From: Synergistaceae bacterium | GTDB taxonomy: Bacteria; Synergistota; Synergistia; Synergistales; Aminobacteriaceae | Assembly (NCBI GenBank): GCA_022837505.1 | Contig: JALHFZ010000077.1 | Location: 7,277 to 12,365, forward strand | Reading direction: 5' to 3' | DNA length: 5,089 bases | Part shown: one piece after another, positions 1-5,089 of the stretch | Position numbering within the stretch: position 1 is the stretch's first letter | Layout: every line of letters begins with the position of its first letter | Position numbers and translations under genes: made by a program | Notes under the pieces: generated by a model | What the model saw: only the letters and a program-made list of their open reading frames with translations | Database searches by the model: none | What the model was told of the DNA's origin: nothing

Positions 1-53
1 CCCCGGACTTTCGCCGCGGCCGTGGTAGAATTTCTTACGGAAGGTGATAATCA

Positions 54-632
54 GTGAAAAAATTTGTCTATATCGACTACGAGAATTTGCCGGGCGTGCA
101 AATCGAGGATATCGAGGACGCCACCATACTGGTATTCCTCGGAGAGAACCAGAAGAAAATCCCCACGGAGATGATCCTGAAGACCCAGCCCATGGGAAAC
201 CGGGTGCAGTGGATCACCATAAGCGGTGTGGGCCGGAACGCCCTCGATTTTCACATAGCCTACTACCTGGCCAGGCACAACGACGACCCTGCCTGCTGTC
301 ACTACATCGTCTCCATGGACTCGGGGTACGACCCTCTCATCAAGCACGTGGCCGCCTTCGGCCAGAAGGTGAAGCGGATCATCACTCTGGAGGACATGAA
401 GGAGAAGCCCACTCTCAGCAGCGAGCTCCGGTCGAAATACTGCAAGGTCCTCGAGATCCTCAAGAAGCAGGACAAGACCCGCCGGCCGAAGTCGAGAAAA
501 ACCCTTTCGTCGAGCATCGATACCCTCTTCTCGGGCCAGGTTTCAAAGGAGGACATCGAGCTCATCGTGGAAAATCTCTTCCGTGAGCGTTTTATTGAGG
601 AGAAGAACAAGCGGATCGCCTATCTGGATTGA
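54..632 (+). CDS. PIN-like (PIN_7/NYN-type) domain protein, putative nuclease
   Basis: The 192-residue protein begins with a PIN/NYN-like fold: a hydrophobic first strand followed by acidic residues (VYIDYEN, D8 and E10), then a strand ending FLGENQKKIP (residues 28-37). The segment ISGVGRNALDFHIAYYLA (56-73) carries D65, and IVSMDSGYDPLIKHV (85-99) carries D89 and D93. This set of spaced acidic residues is what metal-dependent PIN/NYN ribonucleases use, and the order of motifs matches the PIN_7 family as I know it. Residues about 120-192 form a basic linker followed by a helical segment (SKEDIELIVENLFRERFIEE) that could be a small winged-helix or partner-binding tail; its role is unknown. 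The GTG start is chosen because AAGGTGA (41-47) lies 6 bases upstream. A TAGAAT at 26-31 could be a -10 box, but no -35 is convincing. The protein has no signal peptide or membrane segment, so it is probably cytoplasmic. No antitoxin or partner gene is visible; the upstream neighbour is outside the window. The fold call is good; RNA cleavage is inferred. Confidence 0.85.
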   Translation: MKKFVYIDYENLPGVQIEDIEDATILVFLGENQKKIPTEMILKTQPMGNRVQWITISGVGRNALDFHIAYYLARHNDDPACCHYIVSMDSGYDPLIKHVAAFGQKVKRIITLEDMKEKPTLSSELRSKYCKVLEILKKQDKTRRPKSRKTLSSSIDTLFSGQVSKEDIELIVENLFRERFIEEKNKRIAYLD

Positions 633-819
633 GTCCGAGAGAAAATCCCCCCTTTTTTTGAAGAAAAAAACCGGGTGAACAGTAAAAAAACAAACGATGA
701 CCCCTCTTTCGATTCAGAGAAAGAGGGGCCGTGTAGTGCCCAGGTACGAATGAATATCCGGTGCTTGCAAGGCATCCCGATTCAAAATCGGCGAAGTATG
801 GAGTTTTTTGCCGGGTTTT
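633..819. other. Intergenic region between convergent genes
   Basis: This 187-base gap separates the 3' ends of the PIN-like gene and panC. The first 70 bases are A+T-rich and hold a T7-GAAG-A7 inverted repeat (653-670) that could fold, but with only A-T pairs and a CC/CC mismatch outside them. The second half holds the perfect hairpin listed separately (701-728) and a smaller 6-bp hairpin with a 3-base loop (777-791, CCGATT/AATCGG). Two T6 runs follow the smaller hairpin at 804-809 and 815-820. I see no coding sequence here. The short reading frames that run from here into panC are antisense shadows of that gene. Confidence 0.6.
701..728 (-). terminator. Hairpin, candidate terminator of the leftward panC transcript
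   Basis: CCCCTCTTTC (701-710) pairs perfectly with GAAAGAGGGG (719-728) across an 8-base loop. Read leftward, the stem is followed by a T-rich stretch containing a T3 run and then a T7 run (683-699). Read rightward, the stem is followed by GC-rich sequence with no T tract. It therefore fits better as an end for the leftward transcript, about 90 bases past the panC stop, than for the rightward PIN-like gene. The gap of several bases between stem and T run is larger than in a classic intrinsic terminator, so it may only be a 3'-end-stabilising structure. Confidence 0.45.
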
Positions 820-1668
820 TTATTCCTCCAGCTGGATGTTGTCGATGAGTCTCACGCCGTCCACCCGCGCGGCCAGGGCGATGACGGCGGGACGGTTCAG
901 GGCGGAAATCTCTTCGAGGGTTTCTCTGTCCCGGATCTCCACGTACTCGGGGTGAACACGTTTCTCTTCCGCAAGAAGATCGAGGATTTCCCTTCGAAGT
1001 GCCGCGGCGTCCCGCTCTCCCCCCTGAAAGCGTTTTCGGGCCGTCTTCAACGAGGCTGAGAGGACAAGAGCTGCCTCTCTTCCCTCAGGGGAGAGGTAGG
1101 CGTTCCGGCTGCTCAGAGCGAGGCCGCCTTTCTCGCGGACGATGGGACAGGGGCGGATTTCCACAGGAAGGTTCAGATCCCGCACCATCCGCCGGATGAT
1201 GGTGAACTGCTGGAAATCCTTCTCTCCGAAATAGGCCCGCTCCGGCCGGACGATGTTAAAAAGCTTCAGCACGACGGTGCAGACCCCCCGGAAATGGCCG
1301 GGGCGGGAGGCACCGCAGAGCCCTCTGCTGAGCTCCGTCTCCTCCACGTAGACGGAGTGGCCGGGAAGGTACATCGCCTCGGGGGGAGGGGCGAAGACGA
1401 AGTCAACCCCCTCTTTTTCGAGAAGCTCCATGTCCCGCTGTTCGTCCCGGGGGTACTTGTCGAGGTCCTCGTTCGGGCCGAACTGAGTGGGGTTGACAAA
1501 TATGGAGACGACGGTGCGGTTGTTCTCCCTCCGGGATGCCCGGACAAGGGAGAGGTGCCCCTCATGGAGATACCCCATGGTGGGGACGAGGCCGATGGTC
1601 TCCCCCGCAGCGCGGGCGGGGCGGAGGGCCCGGGTGATCTGCTCGGGTGTGCGGAACAGGGTAGTCAT
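820..1668 (-). CDS. panC: Pantothenate synthetase (pantoate--beta-alanine ligase)
   Basis: PanC joins D-pantoate and beta-alanine using ATP, through a pantoyl-adenylate, to make pantothenate, the coenzyme A precursor; it is a cytoplasmic dimer. The 282 residues match the usual length (about 280). Family motifs are present in order: PTMGYLHEGH with the HxGH nucleotide-binding site at H35-H38, FVNPTQFGPNEDLDKYPR (57-74), RPGHFRGVCTVV (122-133), YFGEKDFQQ (146-154, with K150 and D151), and LALSSRNAYL (183-192), the KMSKS-like loop. The usual D-G before that loop is G181-G182 here, a mild departure. The ATG start is supported by GAGGAA upstream and the position of the HxGH motif. It is the last gene of a leftward group, and its ATG overlaps the TGA of the M20 remnant as ATGA, which suggests translational coupling. 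panB and panD are not in the window. The link with the upstream aldolase looks positional, not metabolic. Confidence 0.97.
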   Translation of the reverse strand: MTTLFRTPEQITRALRPARAAGETIGLVPTMGYLHEGHLSLVRASRRENNRTVVSIFVNPTQFGPNEDLDKYPRDEQRDMELLEKEGVDFVFAPPPEAMYLPGHSVYVEETELSRGLCGASRPGHFRGVCTVVLKLFNIVRPERAYFGEKDFQQFTIIRRMVRDLNLPVEIRPCPIVREKGGLALSSRNAYLSPEGREAALVLSASLKTARKRFQGGERDAAALRREILDLLAEEKRVHPEYVEIRDRETLEEISALNRPAVIALAARVDGVRLIDNIQLEE

Positions 1669-1847
1669 GAATTTTCCTCAGGATGATACGGAAATTTGGT
1701 TATCCTTATCCTTGAAAGATCGCTTCTTTTCCCACGGATAAGGGCGGTCACTTGTTCCCCGCCGCTCAGTTCGGGATTCTGGCGAAGGTTATGCCTCCAG
1801 GGGCGGATATCTTCCTCAATGCCATGGGCCATGGCGAGAAAATTCAT
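1665..1847 (-). pseudogene. Remnant of an M20-family amidohydrolase/peptidase (N-terminal stub)
   Basis: This 60-codon frame starts with ATG behind a good Shine-Dalgarno site (AAGGAG at 1862-1857, 9 bases upstream). Residues about 9-38 (IEEDIRPWRHNLRQNPELSG, then GEQVTALI) resemble the N-terminus of M20 amidohydrolases such as hippurate or N-acyl-amino-acid hydrolases, whose conserved pattern is R-x-x-L-H-x-x-P-E-L. Intact members are roughly 380-400 residues, so nearly everything, including all metal ligands, is missing. The family histidine before x-x-P-E is Arg here (LRQNPE). The last 20 or so residues do not resemble the family and may be out-of-frame or unrelated sequence. The TGA overlaps the panC ATG, so ribosomes finishing here could re-initiate on panC. 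The stub lies 26 bases after the aldolase stop and is probably cotranscribed. The alternative is a small unrelated protein or leader ORF; the remnant reading is favoured from the motif but rests on about 30 residues. Confidence 0.55.
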
Positions 1848-1873
1848 CTATTGTTTCTCCTTTTCGAAATCAG

Positions 1874-2533
1874 CTATTTCAGCCGGCTGCGGATACGGGC
1901 GATCCGTGCGACGATCTCCTCCGCCGTCTCGAGAATGGCAGGGTAATCCCCTTCTTTTCCGTGGGGCTTCACGAGGGCGCTTCCAAGGCCCACGGCGAAG
2001 GCTCCGGCGGCGAACCAGTCCTCGAGGTTGTTCGGGGCCACTCCGCCTATGGGCATGATCTGAGCGTGGGGCAGGGGGCCGTGAACTGCCTTGACGAAGG
2101 AGGGGCCGAGGACCTCTCCGGGGAAGGCCTTCACCACGTCCGACCCCCATTCCATGGCCTGGACGATCTCTGTGACGGTGCCCACACCCGGCATGTAGGC
2201 CACGCCGTACCGGTTGCAGAGCTTCGCCACCTCCCGGCTGAAGCAGTGGGAGACGATGAACTCGGCCCCCGCCTCCAGGCAGAGCTTCGCCGTCTCCGGA
2301 TCCGCCACGGTGCCGGCGCCGAGGATCATCCCTCTGGGCTTTCCCCGGGCGGAGAGATCCCTCATGATCTCAAACGCCCCGGGAAAGGTGGTGGAGACCT
2401 CGAGGACGGTGATGCCTCCGTCGAAGACGGCGTCCGCCGACGCGATGCCGTTTCGCACGTCGGGGGTACGGATAATGCCTACCACCCCGAGTTCGGAGAT
2501 GCGCTGGAGCACTTCAATCTTTCGGATGTTCAT
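1874..2533 (-). CDS. KDPG/KHG aldolase family protein (Eda-like)
   Basis: This is a class I (Schiff-base) aldolase of the 2-keto-3-deoxy-6-phosphogluconate / 4-hydroxy-2-oxoglutarate family, which reversibly splits a 2-keto-3-deoxy (phospho)sugar acid to pyruvate and an aldehyde. Numbering from the second Met gives 219 residues, near the usual 205-220. Visible marks are LEVS with the catalytic-type E45, GAGTV (72-76), VVKAFPGE with the Schiff-base lysine K135, PIGGV (161-165) and the phosphate-site GLGSAL (182-187). The E. coli Eda residue R49, which I recall as a carboxylate ligand, is Thr here (EVSTTFPGA), so the substrate may differ from KDPG. The start is set at 2533 because AAGGAGG (2548-2542) lies 8 bases upstream of it. 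The alternative ATG at 2551 has no ribosome site and would place that AAGGAGG inside the coding sequence. It is first in a leftward operon and divergent from the PLP-enzyme operon, so it may supply the final cleavage step of that pathway. Confidence 0.9.
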   Translation of the reverse strand: MNIRKIEVLQRISELGVVGIIRTPDVRNGIASADAVFDGGITVLEVSTTFPGAFEIMRDLSARGKPRGMILGAGTVADPETAKLCLEAGAEFIVSHCFSREVAKLCNRYGVAYMPGVGTVTEIVQAMEWGSDVVKAFPGEVLGPSFVKAVHGPLPHAQIMPIGGVAPNNLEDWFAAGAFAVGLGSALVKPHGKEGDYPAILETAEEIVARIARIRSRLK

Positions 2534-2541
2534 GAATATAT

Positions 2542-2548
2542 CCTCCTT
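2542..2548 (-). promoter_or_regulatory. Ribosome binding site that fixes the aldolase start
   Basis: On the minus strand AAGGAGG is followed after 8 bases by the ATG at 2533-2531. The ATG six codons further upstream (2551-2549) is preceded only by A-rich sequence with no Shine-Dalgarno match, and starting there would add the residues MKEDIF, which are simply the translated ribosome site and spacer. Confidence 0.85.
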
Positions 2549-2558
2549 CATGTTTTTG

Positions 2559-2588
2559 TTGACTTTTTGATTTATCAGACATTATAAT
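2559..2588 (+). promoter_or_regulatory. Sigma-70-type promoter for the regulator operon
   Basis: TTGACT (2559-2564) and a perfect TATAAT (2583-2588) are separated by 18 bases. Transcription would start near 2595, giving a leader of roughly 38 bases before the GTG at 2633, with GGAGG at 2621-2625 as ribosome site. The -10 box overlaps that of the opposite promoter. A 10-base inverted repeat TGATTTATCA (2568-2577) lies in the spacer and could be an operator half-site region. Confidence 0.7.
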
Positions 2589-2609
2589 AAAAGAAAGTAA
2601 GAAGATCAA
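2581..2609 (-). promoter_or_regulatory. Sigma-70-type promoter for the aldolase-panC operon
   Basis: Read leftward, TTGATC (2609-2604) is followed after 17 bases by TATAAT (2586-2581). The predicted start is near 2574, about 40 bases upstream of the aldolase ATG at 2533. The -10 box shares six of its bases with the rightward -10 inside the self-complementary octamer ATTATAAT (2581-2588), so the two promoters should compete for the polymerase. Confidence 0.6.
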
Positions 2610-2619
2610 AATATATTTT
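2608..2619. repeat. Perfect 12-bp A+T palindrome, candidate operator
   Basis: AAAATATATTTT is its own reverse complement. It overlaps the last two bases of the leftward -35 box (2604-2609) and lies just before the regulator's ribosome site, so a protein bound here could hinder both transcripts. A+T-rich palindromes of this length arise by chance in such sequence, so operator function is only a suggestion. Confidence 0.3.
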
Positions 2620-2632
2620 TGGAGGCTTCGCC

Positions 2633-3286
2633 GTGAACCGAGTGCAGGACGAATTCCGCCTCTTTCAGTCCCTGATGAAAAGCATAACCGCCATCTTCGG
2701 TGCCAACTGCGAGGTGGTCCTCCACGACCTCACCGATGGGTACGAGAGCACGGTTGTCCTGATCGAAAACGGCCATGTCACGAACAGACAGGTCGGGGAC
2801 TGCGGAAGCAATCTCGGCCTTGAAGTCCTCCGGGGGACGGTGTCCGACGGCGACAAGTACGGCTACTTCACCAACACCCCCGACGGAAGGGTCCTCCGCT
2901 CCTCCTCAGTGTACATCAGAAACGACGAAAACAAGGTCATCGGATGTCTCTGCGTAAATTTCGACATCTCCAATCTCATGGTGGCGGATAAGACCATCCG
3001 GTCCCTCATCTCCAACGGCGAAGAAAACAAGGAGGAGGAGTTCTTCGTCAACGACGTGAACCAGCTCCTCGACGCCCTCCTCAAGAAGGCCCAGGACGAG
3101 GTGGGAAAACCCGTCGCCTACATGTCCCGGGAGGAGAAGGTCAGGGTGGTCGAATACCTCGACCGCAAGGGGGCCTTTCTCATCACCAGGTCGGGGAGCA
3201 GAATATGCTCCTTTCTCGACATCTCTAAGTTTACACTCTATTCCTATCTTGACGAGATCCACAAAGAAAATAAAACTGCACAATAA
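2633..3286 (+). CDS. YheO/DauR-family PAS-HTH transcriptional regulator
   Basis: The 217-residue protein has the two-part layout of the YheO-like family. An N-terminal PAS-like domain covers about residues 8-115 and includes the family-type segment FGANCEVVLHDL (19-30), a central turn YGYFTNTPDGRVLRSSS and the strand VIGCLCVNFDIS. A charged linker (about 125-140) follows. The C-terminal helix-turn-helix region (about 160-212) carries the characteristic MSREEKVRVVEYLDRKGAF and ISKFTLYSYLDEIH. DauR, a known member, represses D-arginine catabolism, and the PAS domain is thought to sense a small ligand. The GTG start has GGAGG 7 bases upstream (2621-2625). It lies 14 bases before the PLP-enzyme gene, making it first in that operon, and beside the divergent promoters. 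It therefore probably regulates its own operon and perhaps the aldolase operon. Ligand and sign of control cannot be read from sequence. Confidence 0.9.
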   Translation: MNRVQDEFRLFQSLMKSITAIFGANCEVVLHDLTDGYESTVVLIENGHVTNRQVGDCGSNLGLEVLRGTVSDGDKYGYFTNTPDGRVLRSSSVYIRNDENKVIGCLCVNFDISNLMVADKTIRSLISNGEENKEEEFFVNDVNQLLDALLKKAQDEVGKPVAYMSREEKVRVVEYLDRKGAFLITRSGSRICSFLDISKFTLYSYLDEIHKENKTAQ

Positions 3287-3300
3287 GGCGGCGATGCGAA

Positions 3301-4440
3301 GTGTCCCGGGATATTTACAAGGAACTCGGAGTGAAGACGGTCATCAACGCGGCGGGAACCTATACCATGGTTGGGGGATCGCGGATGAGCGAGGAGACCC
3401 TCTCCGCCATGGCGTCGGCAGCCCGGAGCCATGTGGTCATCAAAGAGCTTCAGCAGAAGGTCCACGAGCGGCTCGCCTCCCTCACCCGCAACGAGGCGGC
3501 CTATGTCACGAACGGCGCGGCGGCGGCCCTGCACATAGCCGGGGCGGCCTGCATCGCCCGCAAATGGGGGCGGCCTCATTCCGCTCTTTCTCCCGAACAG
3601 ATCGCCAAAAGCGAGATCATCATCCACCGGGCCCACCGGAACCCCTACGACTGGTCCCTCCGGCTGCTGAACGCCAAGCTTGTGGAGATCGGCTTTCCCA
3701 ACATGATCCTTCCCACCGTGGAGGACGATCTGGAGTACGCCGTCACGGAGAACACGGCGGCCATCTTCTATTTCTTCATGCCCCCCGGCGGGTGGGTGGC
3801 AAAGGGAGCCCTCGGCCTTGAGGAGACCATCGCCGTTGCCTCCCGTCACGGCATCCCCGTGGTGGTGGACGCGGCGGCCCAGGTTCCCCCTGCGGAAAAT
3901 TTGTGGAAGATCACCGGCATGGGTGCGGACGCCTGCATCTTCAGCGGAGGAAAGGACCTTCGGGGACCCCAGGCAAGCGGCCTCATGGTGGGGAAGAAGG
4001 ACCTCTTCTCATGGATCGACAGGACGGCCTTTCCGACCTACGGCGTGGGGCGGATGTTCAAGCTCGGCAGGGAGGAGATCGTGGGCCTTCTGTCGGCGGT
4101 GGAGCAGTACGTATCGGCCGACGGAGAGGAACGCCTTCGCTGGGCGGAGGACAAGATCGCCTCAACTGCGGCGGCATTCGAGACGAGCGCCATGGTCTCG
4201 GTGGAAAGACTCTACCCCAACGAGGCGGGGCAGCCCTTCCCCCAGATGAAAATATCCTTCGCCCGCCCCGGGTGTGTCCCGGAAGTGCTGCGCCTTCTCC
4301 GGGAGGGGGACCCCTCCATCTTCACCATGGCCGCTGACGACCAATCTGTCTTCGTGAACCCGATGACCCTGCGGGACGAGGAGATCGACGCCATCGTGAA
4401 GAGAGTGCGGGAGATCGAAGATATCTTCAGCGCAAGATAG
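3301..4440 (+). CDS. SelA/DgaE-like PLP-dependent ammonia-lyase-type enzyme
   Basis: This 379-residue fold-type I PLP enzyme belongs to the selenocysteine-synthase-like group that includes D-glucosaminate-6-phosphate ammonia-lyase (DgaE). It opens with the family start IYKELGVKTVINAAGT (5-20). VTNGAAAALHIAG (69-81) supplies the phosphate-binding loop, IIIHRAHRNPYDWS (106-119) is typical of the DgaE/SelA-related branch, VVVDAAAQ (187-194) has D190 contacting the pyridine ring, and FSGGKDLRGPQASGL (214-228) has K218 as the PLP lysine. Length fits the branch (about 365-380) and is shorter than true SelA (about 460), and no selB or selC is nearby, so a selenocysteine role is unlikely. It probably removes ammonia and water from an amino-sugar acid or related amino acid to give a 2-keto-3-deoxy product. 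The GTG start has only a weak site (AAGGCGG, 3285-3291) that overlaps the upstream stop, suggesting coupling to the regulator. Family is secure; substrate is inferred. Confidence 0.88.
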   Translation: MSRDIYKELGVKTVINAAGTYTMVGGSRMSEETLSAMASAARSHVVIKELQQKVHERLASLTRNEAAYVTNGAAAALHIAGAACIARKWGRPHSALSPEQIAKSEIIIHRAHRNPYDWSLRLLNAKLVEIGFPNMILPTVEDDLEYAVTENTAAIFYFFMPPGGWVAKGALGLEETIAVASRHGIPVVVDAAAQVPPAENLWKITGMGADACIFSGGKDLRGPQASGLMVGKKDLFSWIDRTAFPTYGVGRMFKLGREEIVGLLSAVEQYVSADGEERLRWAEDKIASTAAAFETSAMVSVERLYPNEAGQPFPQMKISFARPGCVPEVLRLLREGDPSIFTMAADDQSVFVNPMTLRDEEIDAIVKRVREIEDIFSAR

Positions 4441-4459
4441 CGGAAAAGGAGTACTGACA

Positions 4460-5089
4460 ATGGACAGAGACGGCGTCACCGAGCAGAAAAAGTTCGTTCC
4501 CCCTGCAGGATATACCCTCATCAAGGGCGGGAGGCTTCTGGACCCGTCATGTGGACTTGACGAGGAGGGGGATCTTGCCCTTTTCGACGGCCGGGTGGCG
4601 GGGGCCGGAAAAAACCTTCCGGAGGACAGGGCGGCGAAGGTCATCGATGCCCCCGGGCCTCGTGGACCTCCACACCCACCTCTTCGCCACGGCGGGGAAC
4701 CCCGATGCCTGGGCGGGGGAGAACAGCGTCTTTCCCGACGGGTTCAGCTTCCGGAGCGGCATCACCACCATGGTGGACGCGGGGAGTGCAGGGTGGCGCA
4801 ACTTCGACCTCTTCCGGGTGACGGTGATCGACCGGGCGAAGACCCGGGTCTTTGCCTTCGTGAACATCGCAAGCTACGGCATGATCAACGACATCATCGA
4901 GCAGCACGCCCCCGATTTCGACTCGGAAAAGATCGCTGAGAAGGCTAAGAAGCATGCCGACGTCATTGTGGGCATCAAAAGCGCCCACTACTGGAACCCG
5001 GGATGGGAGTCGGTAGACTCCGCAATCGATGCGGGGGAGAGGGCCGGACTGCCCGTCATGGTGGACTTCGGCTATTTCAAAAAGGAGCG
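4460..5089 (+). CDS. Amidohydrolase/deacetylase-family metalloenzyme, frameshifted and cut by the window end
   Basis: A dihydroorotase-like amidohydrolase starts at the ATG at 4460, with AAAAGGAG (4444-4451) 8 bases upstream and 19 bases after the PLP-enzyme stop. The first frame gives IKGGRLLDPS and VIDAPG, the usual small beta domain, then loses sense after the C5 run at 4650-4654. Reading on in the +1-shifted frame from 4656 restores the family: GLVDLHTHLF with metal ligands H71 and H73 (corrected numbering), SGITTMVDAG, VFAFVNIASYGM, and IVGIKSAHYWNPGWE, where K173 is the likely carboxylated bridging lysine. That frame stays open to the window edge. Without correction the frame stops at 4939 after 159 codons. 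Members hydrolyse cyclic amides or N-acyl groups with one or two divalent metals. Beside a DgaE-like enzyme the expected job is deacylating an amino acid or amino-sugar acid. One extra C, from sequencing error or recent mutation, explains the break. Confidence 0.85.

Noticed and set aside
44..586. Long open frame overlapping the PIN-like gene in another frame.
   Set aside because: Its translation is Arg/Pro/His-rich and low in hydrophobic order, as expected for a shadow of a GC-rich gene; the PIN-like frame has a ribosome site and family motifs.
653..670. T7-GAAG-A7 inverted repeat after the PIN-like gene as a terminator.
   Set aside because: The stem is all A-T with a CC/CC mismatch before any G-C pairs, and no T tract follows it in either direction.
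731..801. tRNA-Cys-like arms: a 5-bp stem with loop TTGCAAG (GCA at the anticodon position, 760-776) followed by a stem with loop TTCAAAA like a T-arm (777-791).
   Set aside because: There is no variable region between the two arms, no D-arm can be folded, the flanking 7-base segments do not pair as an acceptor stem, and no CCA follows. It may be coincidence or at most a heavily degraded fragment.
3244..3849. 201-codon minus-strand frame opposite the PLP-enzyme gene.
   Set aside because: It lies antisense to a gene with complete family motifs, has no recognisable domain, and is typical of GC-rich antisense frames.
3301..4440. True selenocysteine synthase (selA).
   Set aside because: The protein is about 80 residues shorter than SelA, it carries the DgaE-branch H-R-A-H-R-N-P-Y-D segment, and no selenium genes are nearby.
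1..5089. CRISPR array, insertion sequence, phage or toxin-antitoxin system.
   Set aside because: I found no regularly spaced repeats, transposase, terminal inverted repeats or phage genes. The PIN-like protein has no small partner gene beside it within the window.

Overview
The window reads as a GC-rich (about 60% by eye) bacterial chromosome segment with tightly packed genes. Start codons include GTG, Shine-Dalgarno sites are clear, and the only A+T-rich stretches are intergenic. No phylogenetic marker is present. The mix of a YheO/DauR-type PAS regulator, a SelA/DgaE-like PLP enzyme, a dihydroorotase-like amidohydrolase and the remnant of an M20 amidohydrolase would suit an anaerobic amino-acid- or amino-sugar-using bacterium, for example a member of the Synergistota. 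That placement is inference and weak.

Layout. (1) 54-632 (+): a PIN_7/NYN-like putative nuclease. (2) 633-819: a gene-free interval with a perfect 10-bp hairpin (701-728) that could end the leftward transcript. (3) 2533-820 (-): a leftward operon of a KDPG/KHG-type aldolase, a short M20-amidohydrolase remnant, and panC (pantothenate synthetase). The remnant's stop codon overlaps the panC start as ATGA. (4) 2534-2632: an A+T-rich divergent control region. Two promoters in opposite directions appear to share one self-complementary -10 octamer, ATTATAAT. (5) 2633-5089 (+): a rightward operon of the YheO-like regulator, the SelA/DgaE-like PLP enzyme, and an amidohydrolase that leaves the window. 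The amidohydrolase reading frame is broken by one extra C in a C5 run at 4650-4654.

How they may work together. An amidohydrolase/deacetylase next to a SelA-like PLP ammonia-lyase and a keto-deoxy-sugar-acid aldolase is the logic of the DgaE/DgaF and EF_0837-0839 type clusters. In that scheme an N-acyl amino-sugar acid (or related amino acid) is deacylated, then deaminated/dehydrated to a 2-keto-3-deoxy acid, then split by the aldolase to pyruvate plus an aldehyde. Here the aldolase is of the Eda fold family instead of the DgaF family, and is transcribed divergently. The YheO-type regulator sits at the shared promoter region and probably controls both directions. Substrate and pathway are inferred; the individual families are well supported by motifs. 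No wholly new system is evident. The most interesting points are the shared symmetric promoter, the decayed gene kept as a possible coupling ORF for panC, the non-standard pathway assembly, and the frameshift.
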